A DNA stretch of 64,000 nucleotides from Acanthosepion esculentum (GCA_964036315.1 OZ038500.1:61483446-61547445), one strand, 5' to 3'; counted from the stretch's first letter, positions 34,116 through 44,462 are shown. Notes: generated from the sequence alone by a model not told the origin. Numbers and translations are program-made.

Positions 34116-36190
34116 TTAGGGTCGCCCATCAGAGTAGAACATTGCTGGGGTGAGGACACCGACAGCCTGTCCCATTGATCCTGACGCCATCTCATTGTCG
34201 ACGGTATCACCATGAGACAGACCGCCGATGTCCGCAGGATAAATTAATTTTAGAGCCCTATACAGGGAAGGGTGAACAAAAACAGGGACCCTCCCTTTAC
34301 AATTTTTAGTTGGGTCTAAATTTGGCTCATAAACAGCCGCTGGGGGCACCAATTTCAGGGACGAGTTCGCCTCCTCGATCATGCCCCAAATCTCCCGCGT
34401 ACCCGGGCCAGATCGGACAACAGTCAGGAGTCTACGGGCATTTTTAAACTTTTCCGGCACCTCCACATCAACTCCATTAATGTGCCGGAAGTTAAAAAGA
34501 ATCTTCAAAGGCCTCGGGTTTTTAGTCTGCCCGCAGACCCTTTCAACTTGCTCCCCGGATACGCGGCATATGTCTTCCCCTGAGAGATATGGTGGTTTAA
34601 TTTTCTTTTTCCGCTTCTCAGCCACGGCAGGCAACTCCGGGCTTCTCTCCCTCTTTTTTTGAGGAGAATGAGAGGGAGTAGGTGTGGGTGTGCATGTAGG
34701 TGTGTGAGAGGGAGTGATGCCAGATGGGGTCTTAAAAGGGGACGGAGTTTTTGATGAATTGGCTCTTGTTGGCGAGTTTGTCAGAGATTTGGGCGGAGGT
34801 GGTTTAACAAATGTTTTGATGGAACCTGAAGGGGAAGACGGGGCAGAGGATGAGTGGCAGGGCACCCCCAGCGACTTGGAATTCTTAGCCCGCTTTGCGT
34901 CAATTTTTTCTTTTAACTTTTTAAGATTTAAAATCTTCTCCCAGCTCGGTTCATTAAGTTTTTGTGTTGCTGTGGCTGACTTTTCGTAAGACGCCGAGGC
35001 GTCGCCCTCAGAGCTGGTAGAGGGAATGGGGATGTAGGTGATTTTATCCCTGGAGTTATGCTGGGACAGAGGTCCCGCTGTCTGGACCTTCCCTTTGGCC
35101 CTACCTACTACACGCCATTCCCCCTCATCCTTCTCCTTATCCACACTTGTGGAAGGCGTTGGTTTGAGGGGTAACGAGGGCATCGACCCAACCGAGGGAT
35201 TTTCCCCACCGGTCCGTTTAGTAGGTAGGCCCATTACAGGCGCCGCGGATTTTTCAGTGTCGGCCAAAGGGGGATTTGGGTCGCCAGCAACCGGAGCTCC
35301 AGGGGCCTTCTTCCCTGGGCAGGAGGAGGAGAGATGACCAGTCACTCCACACCTCCAGCATACTGGTTTTCTGCCAGTCACAATGACTGGCAATCTCCGG
35401 TTGCCAAAATCCAGACAGTTGGGGATGGACTTGAAGGCCGCCTCATCAATCATTATGTCAAAAGTCCACCCCCCGTTCAAATTGTCCGAGAGAGCCCCTA
35501 AAATCTGGCCATACTGCATAAAAAATGCAGCCAGGAGCTCTCCAGAAATTTGAGGAGGAACCTCAAAAACCGCCACCCTGGTCCTTCGCCTACCTAGATA
35601 TTCGGTTCGGAAGATAAGATCTTTCGTGATCAATTCACGTTTTGCCATATCTAGGCAATCTTCTGGCGTGGGCAGCAGCACGTCCCACATAAAAAACTTT
35701 ACACCTTTAATAACTCTTTGGGGTTTTATCCCCAGGGACAAAAGTGATTTGATCACTGTGTCTTTCGTGGACCGACAGATTTTGCGCGTACGCCTGTCGA
35801 CCGCGAAAACGGTCACCATTCTCTGTTCGAATATCTGTAGTTCCTGGACGTCTTTAAGGATGCCATCTTTATTTACAAGATGGGCATAATCCTTTGCCTT
35901 CTCCAAGAACTCCGCGATATTCACGATACAACTCGGGGGGGGGGCTTCCAGCAAGAGGGCGATTCCTCGGCTGTTGTCTTGGATTGTGCCTCTTTCGGCA
36001 CCTTGTCATTTTTGGGTGAGTTGGAGACCTGCATGACCTCCTCCTTCTCAGTGATAGCACTGGCCTGGACTGGTTTATCGGGGGACGGATTTCCCCGTTT
36101 TTTCTTTTTCATTTTATCTGGAGGGTCGGCTTTAGCAGCCGCCCCAAAGAGGTCCTTCTTAACGCCTGACCGACTCATTGCGTCGGCCAT
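34116..36190 (-). pseudogene. LINE ORF1 of copy 1, frameshifted
   Basis: A gag-like RNA-binding protein, collinear with the intact 690-aa ORF1 of copy 2. The N-terminal 89 codons (35921-36190) and the remaining part (34116-35954) are in different frames. The break is a plus-strand run of ten G at 35935-35944, where copy 2 has seven G followed by A, a net gain of two bases. Downstream the CCHC knuckle CWRCGVTGHLSSSC and the Ser/Thr/Pro-rich tail are preserved. The rest is nearly identical to copy 2, so the break is recent, or a sequencing error in the homopolymer. Confidence 0.85.
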
Positions 36191-36366
36191 CCTTCAAAAA
36201 AGAAAAACTGGACTTATGTCGTAAGGAGCTGGGATAAGGCGGGAAAAAAAAGGGCAAGAAGTTAAATAAAAACGAAAATCAAATATCAAAGGCTATTGAA
36301 TAAACTAAAAGTTTACCAAAAATAGAAAAAATGAAAATAACCTAGATCAAATAAGAGACAAAAATT

Positions 36367-36380
36367 AGTCTCGAAAGACT
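36367..36380 (-). other. UUCG hairpin H1
   Basis: Sense strand AGTCT-TTCG-AGACT, five base pairs closing a UUCG loop. It is absent from copy 2. Confidence 0.7.
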
Positions 36381-36398
36381 TTACAAAAAAATAAAAAT

Positions 36399-36415
36399 GG
36401 CGCCCGAAGGCAGCC
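36399..36415 (-). other. UUCG hairpin H2
   Basis: Sense strand GCC-TTCG-GGC core (36402-36411) within GGCTGCCTTCGGGCGCC; the C-G closing pair makes a cUUCGg loop. The outer stem is imperfect. Confidence 0.6.
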
Positions 36416-36492
36416 GAAAATAAAGAAAAACAATAAACTCCTCTTTTTTTTCAATACAATTAACAATACAAGAAAAAGAAAAGAAATAAAAA

Positions 36493-36520
36493 GTCTGGTT
36501 TGAAACTAGTCAAACCAAAC
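36493..36520 (-). other. Stem S1 in LINE 5'UTR
   Basis: Sense strand AGTTTGGTTTGA paired with TCAAACCAGACT around a six-base loop; twelve pairs with one G-U in RNA. Confidence 0.65.
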
Positions 36521-36537
36521 TAAAAAAATAAAGGTTT

Positions 36538-36551
36538 GCGGCCGAAGCCGC
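36538..36551 (-). other. UUCG hairpin H3
   Basis: Sense strand GCGGC-TTCG-GCCGC, a perfect five-pair stem with cUUCGg loop. Confidence 0.8.
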
Positions 36552-36608
36552 TAAAGAAATAAATTAAATAAAATACAAAAACTAGAAACTAAAACAAAAT
36601 AAAGGATT

Positions 36609-36622
36609 GCGACCGAAGTCGC
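36609..36622 (-). other. UUCG hairpin H4
   Basis: Sense strand GCGAC-TTCG-GTCGC. It differs from H3 by a paired G-C to A-U change that keeps the stem. Confidence 0.8.
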
Positions 36623-36713
36623 TAATTAAATTGAAAAATAAAACAGGAGAGAGTATAAATTAAAACAACTTTCTTTTTCTTTTCTTATGCTGTACTATAA
36701 ACAGAAATAAAAA

Positions 36714-36740
36714 GCCGGTAGGACTTTAGTCAAACCGGAC
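36714..36740 (-). other. Stem S2 in LINE 5'UTR
   Basis: Sense strand CCGGT ... ACCGG enclosing GACT-AA-AGTC. It aligns with S1 by flanking sequence but with a different, still complementary stem. Confidence 0.6.
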
Positions 36741-36764
36741 TAAAAAAATAAAAAATAAAAAATG

Positions 36765-36778
36765 TTGGCCGAAGCCAA
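36765..36778 (-). other. UUCG hairpin H5
   Basis: Sense strand TTGGC-TTCG-GCCAA, a perfect stem; two outer pairs are replaced as complementary pairs relative to H3. Confidence 0.8.
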
Positions 36779-36949
36779 GAGAAAAAAGTAAATTCAAACA
36801 AAAGAAAATAAAAAGAAAGGAAAATAAAAACTTGACAGATAACTTAACTTGAGTTAATACTTTTTAAAAATCCAAAAGTCTTTCACGCCAATAAAAAACA
36901 AGTTCACCGGTCAAAAAACTTGTCCCAAATGAACTGAAACAGGAGTCGC

Positions 36950-36964
36950 GTTCGATCCGCTGAC
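36950..36964. repeat. Target site duplication 2 of 3, between the two LINEs
   Basis: GTTCGATCCGCTGAC exactly at the junction between the 5' end of copy 1 and the 3' end of copy 2. Confidence 0.9.
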
Positions 36965-37711
36965 GATATTTATTTGTATATAAAAAATATATACAAAATG
37001 TGGCACAAGGCCGAAAAAAGGGGGTTGGGGAAGGACGGTCATCAACTGTCTTAAATAAAACTTAGCTAGTCACAAACACTGACCCAAACATACCAACAAT
37101 AGTCCTAGCACCAAAACAACACATTCTTCCATACCTTTCTTACTACATCCACCATAATTCCTCAAATTCTCTGTGAAATTCTAACTAGACCCCATATGTA
37201 CAATTCAAAGTCTGGGGGGGGGGGGAATAACAATTTAAAAAACCCCAATGATTATTTACAATATGCAATAATAATATATACAAGTAAAACAAAACAAAAT
37301 AAGATTAGTAATAAAAACCCCCACAGTACCTAAATGTGGCAGTAACATCAGTTAACTGGACGAAAAAATTGCGAGATTATAAAAAGTAAAACACAGTCAT
37401 CCTTCCAAAATCACTCACACAGGCACACACTCATTTAGACACACTAACAACTACGAAAAACACACACACGAAACGAAAGTCATCCCGCAACCACCAGAGA
37501 ACTGACGTCACTGACCACCTAACGAGGGAGGGGAGGGGGAATTAAACTAAAGAAAAATAGGGACAGAAAAAAAAAAAGAGGGGGCTAATGAGCATACATA
37601 CCCTAGCTAAGTTAACCAGAAACGCGAAACTAAAAATTCAAACTAAACCTAACTAGTCTAATGCCGGGACGGGTTGCCTCTGTTCAACCCATGAGGGACG
37701 AAATCCTGCAC

Positions 37712-40700
37712 CTAACCGAGGTCCAAGTGCCACTCTAGGTCAGCTCCTCTCACTCTACACATTCGCGCAAGATTTACCCACCTTTTGCCGAATTCTGATG
37801 AAGAGAGTCGCCACCTTTCCGTCCTAATCTTGACTTTAAGCTGATGCTTAAAGTACAAGATTAGTAGGAAAGAAGTGAACTTCTCACCTCCATAGAATCC
37901 CTTCTGACGTGTCACCCAAATCACGACTCTCATAACTCCTAGCAAGCAGTGGAACACATAAAGTTCAGACTTTGTTAACGGCGGGGCCACATTGCTACAA
38001 ACAGAAGCGGCCTCGAGGACGAAAAACTTTCCCTGCAACATGCGAACCATGAGACCTTCAACAAACTTACACAATAGTGCTACCGACTTGCAATGAAAGA
38101 AGACGTGACCAAGGGTTCGACTTCCCCCTCACAACGTCGGCAGTTTGGATATTTCTCCAAACCCGCTGCGCAAAGTCTTTTGCCGACCCAGAGGGCCCCA
38201 CGTATCACCAGCCAGGTGAGGGATGCCTCATCGTTGTTGAGACATTTCAACCCGGAAGCCCAAGGCCAGATTGAGCGAGCCTCCTGCTTCGTAAGACCGA
38301 GCTCGTCAATCAAATCATCATGAACGGACCCCCTGACTACCACCTGATATAATGCCCTACGAGACAACGCCTGGACGTTGTGGAGGCCAACCGTCGCCCG
38401 TAAGAGGTGTTTCAGAGCCAGACGACATTCACGGTAGAAGGAGCACTCGGCACGAGGCAAACGGCCAGCCTCCTCCTCGCCCGAGTGCACACTTCTTAGG
38501 GATGGAAAGGATCTACGGGCGTCTTCCTTCCAGAAGGCGCCCCCGTCATCCGAATCGCCACACAAACGATCCAGGAACCCGATGCGAAGCATATCGAGAC
38601 GAATCTCAATGCTAGGCATACCTAGACCGCCTTTAGAGGGATGAAGGCAACAGATCTCCCGACATACCCTAGGAGCTTTGCCTCTCCACAAGAAAGAGAA
38701 CAAAAGCTGTACTAATGAAAGTACTGTGGTAGACGGAAGTGGAAGTACCGAGAGTCGGTAAAGGAGAATCGGGTAGATATGTGAAACACATACCTCCGCC
38801 CTCCCCTTCAAGGAAAGATTCCTCCGAGACCACAAATTAATTGCGATCTCGGCCTTCTCTCGTACCTCCGACCAATTCATATCCAACTGGATATCAGGAC
38901 CGAACCAGACGCCGAGTATCTTGATCGGCCCGTCCGTCCAGCTGAATGGTCCGGGAAGAGAAACCCCCTTCCACGCACCCAACCGCAAGCCAACAGACTT
39001 ATCGCGGTTGATCTTGGCCCCTGTCACCATCTCATAGCCACTGATTTCTCTGCTGACTTCGTTAATCTCGGCTCTGCTCGACACAAGAACCGAAACGTCG
39101 TCAGCATAGGCAGAATACCTGGCCGAGGTGGTAGCACCAGGTAAAGAGATTCCGCGTAGGACCGGATTCGCCTTTAACTTGCGAAGGAAAGGTTCCAACG
39201 CAAGAACGTAAAGCATAGGCGAAAGCGGACAACCCTGACGAATAGATCGAGACAATACGAAAGGTTCCGATCTTACCCCGTTCACTTCTACCAGCGCACC
39301 GGGAGTCGCATACATAAGCCGGATCCAGGAGCGAAAGTACGGCCCGAAACCGGCAGCCGAAAGAACAGCCTCCAAGAATCGATGGTCAACCCTATCAAAG
39401 GCCTTGGACTGATCTAAATTGATCAGCGCGGCTTCACTGTCGACTTTCTCGATGATCAGGCGCACCATATGAAGGTTGTCCTGAATAGTCCTGCCCTTCA
39501 CAGAACAAGTCTGCTCGGAGCCAATCAGACTAGACAGGACAAGCTGCAAACGGTTAGCCAAGACCTTAGCCAAAATCTTTAACTCTGTATTTAACATCGT
39601 TAAAGGGCGAAAGTTACCTATCCCATCCCCACCGCTTTTGCCCTTACGCAGCAACTTGATCACACCCCTGGTGAAGCGCTGAGGTATAGACCCCTGCTTC
39701 ATCCAGTTGTTGAAGATCAGCTGCAGCAAAGGAACAAAAACGGGCGACTGCCTCAAGTAAACTTCGTAAGGAAGACCATCTAATCCCGGAGACTTATCCA
39801 GGCCAACCTTTTTCAGCGCTTCCCAGATTTCCGACTCAGTGATGGGACCCTCGCACCCAGCCGCTTCAGCTGCCTCAAGGCAGGGAAAGTCAGCTAAATA
39901 GGTGTCGAACTGAGCAGAGCTCAGACCGGGCTCCCTGGTAAAAAGATCCCGAAAGTAATCCCGAAAAGCCTCGCATATGCCCGAGTTTGTAGTCACTGTC
40001 CGCCCATCCGGCAATGTGACGCTCGCGATATGCCGTCTTGAAGCATTCCTACTTTCCTCTGCACGCAGTTCCGCGGCCATATTCGTCGCCTCAGAGGACA
40101 TTCTTTTTAACCTAGCCCTAACTACCAGAGCTTGATCCTTCTTGGTAAGCAAGGAGGCCAACTCTGCCTTAGCTAGGACTACTTCCCCACTATCACGGGA
40201 TTTCACAGCCCGATCGACTCTTTGTTCTAAAGCCGTTTGCGCCGCTAATCTATCTACGCTGAGTCGACGACTAAAATCGGCAGCAAACGTTCGAATTTTA
40301 GATTTAAGTTTGTCCCACCAGGCATTTCCCACCACAGCCCCCGACAGTTCCCTTTGTAGCATTAGTAAAAACTGGTCCCGGAAATCCTGCTCGCCAAATA
40401 ACGAGCAATTGAATTTCCAGTAACCAGTCATCCTAACCTTAGGCTTATCTAAGTTTACACGGACCCGGACAAGCCTATGATCCGAATAAACTATATAATG
40501 AAAACTTGGACACCCTAAGAGCCCTACATCGACTCTCCTAATTAAAACTCGGTCGAGGTAGCTCGCAAGCACACCTACAGCCGAGCTGCCACTATTTGTC
40601 CAAGTCCACACTACCCGCTGAGGGTGTTCATTCCGGTACTTGTCGATAAGATCAAACCCATCGACAAAGCCCCGAAAATGTTCCACTCCCCAGTTTTTAG

Positions 40701-41175
40701 TACCCGGTTGATATTTTGACCCTATACGATCTATATCGGGGTCAAGGACGGCATTCCAATCCCCCGCTAAGATTAACCGACGTGATGTCGTCATAAACGG
40801 CTCGATCTGCCGAAACAAAGCAAGTCGCTCAGCCTGGATGTTGGGCCCATAAACCCCAATGAGACGCAAAGCCTTATCCTTTATGGTAGCATCCAGCACG
40901 CAAAGCCTGCCCGCCGGATCTGCGAAGACAAGAGCACACGCAGCCTTCAAAGACTTGCTCACCAGCCAAGAGACACCCCTCGAGCGTCCATCAAAACATG
41001 CTGAATAAAGAGTAAACTCCTTAGACAGAATGCCTTCATAATCGCGAGAAGAAAAACGGGTCTCTTGCACACAACATATATTCACACCGAGGCTCTGAAG
41101 GTCGCGAACGAGTCTCACCCTTCGAGACTCCGACCTCAGGCCTCGGACATTCAAACTAGCTAACCAGAGTGCCAT
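37712..41175 (-). pseudogene. LINE ORF2 of copy 2, frameshifted near its C-terminus
   Basis: Residues 1 to about 1020 are open (38080-41175) and nearly identical to copy 1, with all APE and RT catalytic motifs (QE, GDWN, SDH, FDRVD, YADD). A one-base deletion near 38115 lies inside the C-terminal zinc-knuckle region; the frame then stops at 38080. The remaining 120 codons (37712-38074) continue in another frame and match the copy 1 C-terminus. The RT core would be made, but without the complete C-terminal CCHC. Other copy differences here are single substitutions. Confidence 0.88.
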
Positions 41176-41186
41176 TATCGAATCGA

Positions 41187-43259
41187 TTAGGGTCGCCCAT
41201 CAGAGTAGAACATTGCTGGGGTGAGGACACCGACAGCCTGTCCCATTGATCCTGACGCCATCTCATTGTCGACGGTATCACCATGAGACAGACCGCCGAT
41301 GTCCGCAGGATAAGTTAATTTTAGAGCCCTATACAGGGAAGGGTGAACAAAAACAGGGACCCTCCCTTTACAATTTTTAGTTGGGTCTAAATTTGGCTCA
41401 TAAACAGCCGCTGGGGGCACCAATTTCAGGGACGAGTTCGCCTCCTCGATCATGCCCCAAATCTCCCGCGTACCCGGGCCAGATCGGACAACAGTCAGGA
41501 GTCTACGGGCATTTTTAAACTTTTCCGGCACCTCCACATCAACTCCATTAATGTGCCGGAAGTTAAAAAGAATCTTCAAAGGCCTCGGGTTTTTAGTCTG
41601 CCCGCAGACCCTTTCAACTTGCTCCCCGGATACGCGGCATATGTCTTCCCCTGAGAGATATGGTGGTTTAATTTTCTTTTTCCGCTTCTCAGCCACGGCA
41701 GGCAACTCCGGGCTTCTCTCCCTCTTTTTTTGAGGAGAATGAGAGGGAGTAGGTGTGGGTGTGCATGTAGGTGTGTGAGAGGGAGTGATGCCAGATGGGG
41801 TCTTAAAAGGGGACGGAGTTTTTGATGAATTGGCTCTTGTTGGCGAGTTTGTCAGAGATTTGGGCGGAGGTGGTTTAACAAATGTTTTGATGGAACCTGA
41901 AGGGGAAGACGGGGCAGAGGATGAGGGGCAGGGCACCCCCAGCGACTTGGAATTCTTAGCCCTCTTTGCGTCAATTTTTTCCTTTAACTTTTTAAGATTT
42001 AAAATCTTCTCCCAGCTCGGTTCATTAAGTTTTTGTGTTGCTGTGGCTGACTTTTCGTAAGACGCCGAGGTGTCGCCCTCAGAGCTGGTAGAGGGAATGG
42101 GGATGTAGGTGATTTTATCCCTGGAGTTATGCTGGGACAGAGGTCCCGCTGTCTGGACCTTCCCTTTGGCCCTACCTACTACACGCCATTCCCCCTCATC
42201 CTTCTCCTTATCCACACTTGTGGAAGGCGTTGGTTTGAGGGGTAACGAGGGCATCGACCCAACCGAGGGATTTTCCCCACCGGTCCGTTTAGTAGGTAGG
42301 CCCATTACAGGCGCCGCGGATTTTTCAGTGTCGGCCAAAGGGGGATTTGGGTCGCCAGCAACCGGAGCTCCAGGGGCCTTCTTCCCTGGGCAGGAGGAGG
42401 AGAGATGACCAGTCACTCCACACCTCCAGCATACTGGTTTTCTGCCAGTCACAATGACTGGCAATCTCCGGTTGCCAAAATCCAGACAGTTGGGGATGGA
42501 CTTGAAGGCCGCCTCATCAATCATTATGTCAAAAGTCCACCCCCCGTTCAAATTGTCCGAGAGAGCCCCTAAAATCTGGCCATACTGCATAAAAAATGCA
42601 GCCAGGAGCTCTCCAGAAATTTGAGGAGGAACCTCAAAAACCGCCACCCTGGTCCTTCGCCTACCTAGATATTCGGTTCGGAAGATAAGATCTTTCGTGA
42701 TCAATTCACGTTTTGCCATATCTAGGCAATCTTCTGGCGTGGGCAGCAGCACGTCCCACATAAAAAACTTTACACCTTTAATAACTCTTTGGGGTTTTAT
42801 CCCCAGGGACAAAAGTGATTTGATCACTGTGTCTTTCGTGGACCGACAGATTTTGCGCGTACGCCTGTCGACCGCGAAAACGGTCACCATTCTCTGTTCG
42901 AATATCTGTAGTTCCTGGACGTCTTTAAGGATGCCATCTTTATTTACAAGATGGGCATAATCCTTTGCCTTCTCCAAGAACTCCGCGATATTCACGATAC
43001 AACTCGGGGGGGACTTCCAGCAAGAGGGCGATTCCTCGGCTGTTGTCTTGGATTGTGCCTCTTTCGGCACCTTGTCATTTTTGGGTGAGTTGGAGACCTG
43101 CATGACCTCCTCCTTCTCAGTGATAGCACTGGCCTGGACTGGTTTATCGGGGGACGGATTTCCCCGTTTTTTCTTTTTCATTTTATCTGGAGGGTCGGCT
43201 TTAGCAGCCGCCCCAAAGAGGTCCTTCTTAACGCCTGACCGACTCATTGCGTCGGCCAT
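41187..43259 (-). CDS. LINE ORF1, gag-like RNA-binding protein (open, 690 aa)
   Basis: Such proteins bind the element RNA and form the ribonucleoprotein needed for retrotransposition. Visible parts: a basic N-terminus (KMKKKKRGN near 26), a globular region of about 85-270, a single CCHC knuckle C277-x2-C280-x4-H285-x4-C290, then a long low-complexity Ser/Thr/Pro region with SHTPTCTPTPTPSHSPQKKR and basic KRKKKIKPP, and a C-terminal conserved block (KILFNFRHINGVDVEVPEKF). The start ATG lies at 43257-43259 and is shared with copy 1. It ends 11 nt before ORF2. No coiled coil is obvious. Confidence 0.88.
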   Translation of the reverse strand: MADAMSRSGVKKDLFGAAAKADPPDKMKKKKRGNPSPDKPVQASAITEKEEVMQVSNSPKNDKVPKEAQSKTTAEESPSCWKSPPSCIVNIAEFLEKAKDYAHLVNKDGILKDVQELQIFEQRMVTVFAVDRRTRKICRSTKDTVIKSLLSLGIKPQRVIKGVKFFMWDVLLPTPEDCLDMAKRELITKDLIFRTEYLGRRRTRVAVFEVPPQISGELLAAFFMQYGQILGALSDNLNGGWTFDIMIDEAAFKSIPNCLDFGNRRLPVIVTGRKPVCWRCGVTGHLSSSCPGKKAPGAPVAGDPNPPLADTEKSAAPVMGLPTKRTGGENPSVGSMPSLPLKPTPSTSVDKEKDEGEWRVVGRAKGKVQTAGPLSQHNSRDKITYIPIPSTSSEGDTSASYEKSATATQKLNEPSWEKILNLKKLKEKIDAKRAKNSKSLGVPCPSSSAPSSPSGSIKTFVKPPPPKSLTNSPTRANSSKTPSPFKTPSGITPSHTPTCTPTPTPSHSPQKKRERSPELPAVAEKRKKKIKPPYLSGEDICRVSGEQVERVCGQTKNPRPLKILFNFRHINGVDVEVPEKFKNARRLLTVVRSGPGTREIWGMIEEANSSLKLVPPAAVYEPNLDPTKNCKGRVPVFVHPSLYRALKLTYPADIGGLSHGDTVDNEMASGSMGQAVGVLTPAMFYSDGRP

Positions 43260-43397
43260 CCTTCAAAAAGAAAACCTGGACTTATGTCGTAAGGAGTTTT
43301 TAAAAATCCAAAATATGTCAAAGTCTTTCACGCCAATAAAAAACAACAAGTTCACCGGTCAAAAAACTTGTCCCAAATGAACTGAAACAGGAGTCGC
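43260..43397 (-). promoter_or_regulatory. Shortened 5'UTR of LINE copy 2
   Basis: 138 nt. After GTAAGGAG it jumps straight to TTTTTAAAAATCC, matching copy 1 at 36228 and 36861. The UUCG hairpin block is gone. The terminal 80 or so bases match copy 1 apart from a roughly 10-base insertion. Confidence 0.8.
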
Positions 43398-43412
43398 GTT
43401 CGATCCGCTGAC
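43398..43412. repeat. Target site duplication 3 of 3
   Basis: GTTCGATCCGCTGAC, followed by unrelated flank TGAGTTGGTCAGTC. Confidence 0.9.
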
Positions 43413-43631
43413 TGAGTTGGTCAGTCAAAAATCTTCCTTTTGTAAGTTCTCGGGTATCAAAATCGGCTCCGAGGGTTTTGGCGCAATTTACTTATTTTCA
43501 CGTGAGCTTTCAAATTTTCGAGCTGTAAGCCAATAGAATTCTCTGATTGGAAATATGAAGTTTTCATTGGATAAGCTTAATTTTTACGTGGGTGTAAAGA
43601 ATAGATTGTTCCCACAGCAGGTGTGTTAAAA
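43413..43631. other. Right flank of tandem LINEs
   Basis: No gene. Joined to the left flank, the empty site would read through ...TGTGTTCGATCCGCTGACTG.... Confidence 0.4.
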
Positions 43632-43866
43632 TAACATGGACGATTCCACAAAATAATGCGGGACAATCAACTCACAGATGAAGCGGACACTTAAGGCAAC
43701 AGAGATCTTGTTCAACAGAAGCATGCTGAGTATAACATGGACGGAACAATATAATATCCACTCCTGTATATGGCAATGAATGCGGGATAGTCTCCTCACA
43801 GATGAAGCGGACACTGCATGCAACAGAGATGTAGTTCTACAGAAGGATGCTGAGCATAACATGGAC
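43632..43866 (+). repeat. Tandem LINE-B RT-derived units
   Basis: About two units of roughly 126 bases: ACATGGACGGAACAATATAA and CACAGATGAAGCGGACACT words, diverged relatives of the 124-bp array at 28622-29218. Confidence 0.75.
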
Positions 43867-44462
43867 ATGTAAATAAAGATTCAATTTCAAGGAAAATGGA
43901 AACAAAAACGACGTTTATACTTAGAATCAGAAATTAAATCAAGACAGTTGAACTTTTCAGGAAGCATAATATGGAGAGATAGCTTGGAGAATTTGACACT
44001 CACGGGACATATTAAATTCACAAAGGACAGAATGAAAAAGCAAATAACCTATCTAACAAGGTCGAGTAAATGAATGGCGGAATAGATAATGTTGCACAGA
44101 GCTATAAAGAATAGGAAGCTGTGGAGAACTATGAACGCCTATGTCTCTTCAGGATATGACCCCAAAAGAAGTATAAACAACATCTGTCTTCATGTTCCAA
44201 ATCTTGGTGCCAAGCCCTGTCTGGGGCACGCAGTGATGATAAAACTCCCCACAATATCAATGCTCTACGAGAATAGCTTCATAACAAAGCGCCAAATGTA
44301 TAAGTCTGGCAAAAATCCTCATGCCTGAAACATACAGTGAGAATCAAACTCATCCTGACAGCAGTGATATATCTGACTAGCTTGCTACTATTACACAAGG
44401 TCATCAATAAACATGGGTCTCACTACAGTCGGAATGATCTGAAACTCTGCTTTCATATTTTT
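43867..44462. other. No clear gene
   Basis: Part of it (43960-44060) may be further LINE-B sequence, but the match is too weak to call. Confidence 0.35.

Larger units (their letters stand above)
29897..36949 (-). mobile_element. Tx1/L1-type LINE, copy 1 (full length, 7053 bp)
   Basis: The boundaries are fixed by the 15-bp duplications on both sides. In sense order (minus strand): 5'UTR 36191-36949, ORF1 about 34116-36190, ORF2 30640-34104, 3'UTR 29897-30639. The 3' end has no poly(A); it ends in an AT-rich stretch. Two ORFs, a CCHC knuckle in ORF1, and APE plus RT plus C-terminal CCHC in ORF2 fit the L1/Tx1 group. Tx1-clade members are known for sequence-specific insertion, which agrees with the tandem arrangement. 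The clade call is from motif layout, not a phylogeny. Confidence 0.85.
36191..36949 (-). promoter_or_regulatory. 5'UTR of LINE copy 1 with hairpin array
   Basis: 759 nt in sense orientation ahead of the ORF1 ATG. It contains five UUCG-loop hairpins and two larger stems (listed separately) separated by A/T-rich linkers. In LINEs this region usually holds the internal promoter. The terminal part (36861-36949) is shared with copy 2; most of the remainder is missing there. Confidence 0.7.
36965..43397 (-). mobile_element. Tx1/L1-type LINE, copy 2 (6433 bp, 5'UTR deletion)
   Basis: Same orientation and almost the same sequence as copy 1. In sense order: short 5'UTR 43260-43397, intact ORF1 41187-43259, ORF2 from 41175 down to about 37712 with a frameshift, 3'UTR 36965-37711. 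It has the same 5' terminal bases as copy 1 (GCGACTCCTGTTTCAG in sense), so both copies are full length at the 5' end. Copy 2 lacks about 632 nt of the 5'UTR. Confidence 0.85.

Noticed and set aside
31021..35889. Plus-strand ORFs of 60-99 codons opposite the LINE proteins
   Set aside because: They are antisense shadows of ORF1 and ORF2 and recur in copy 2 for the same reason.
29882..43412. Tandem LINEs explained as a simple assembly duplication
   Set aside because: The copies differ by a 632-nt indel, two frameshifts and scattered substitutions, so they are not one sequence assembled twice, although long-read confirmation would still help.
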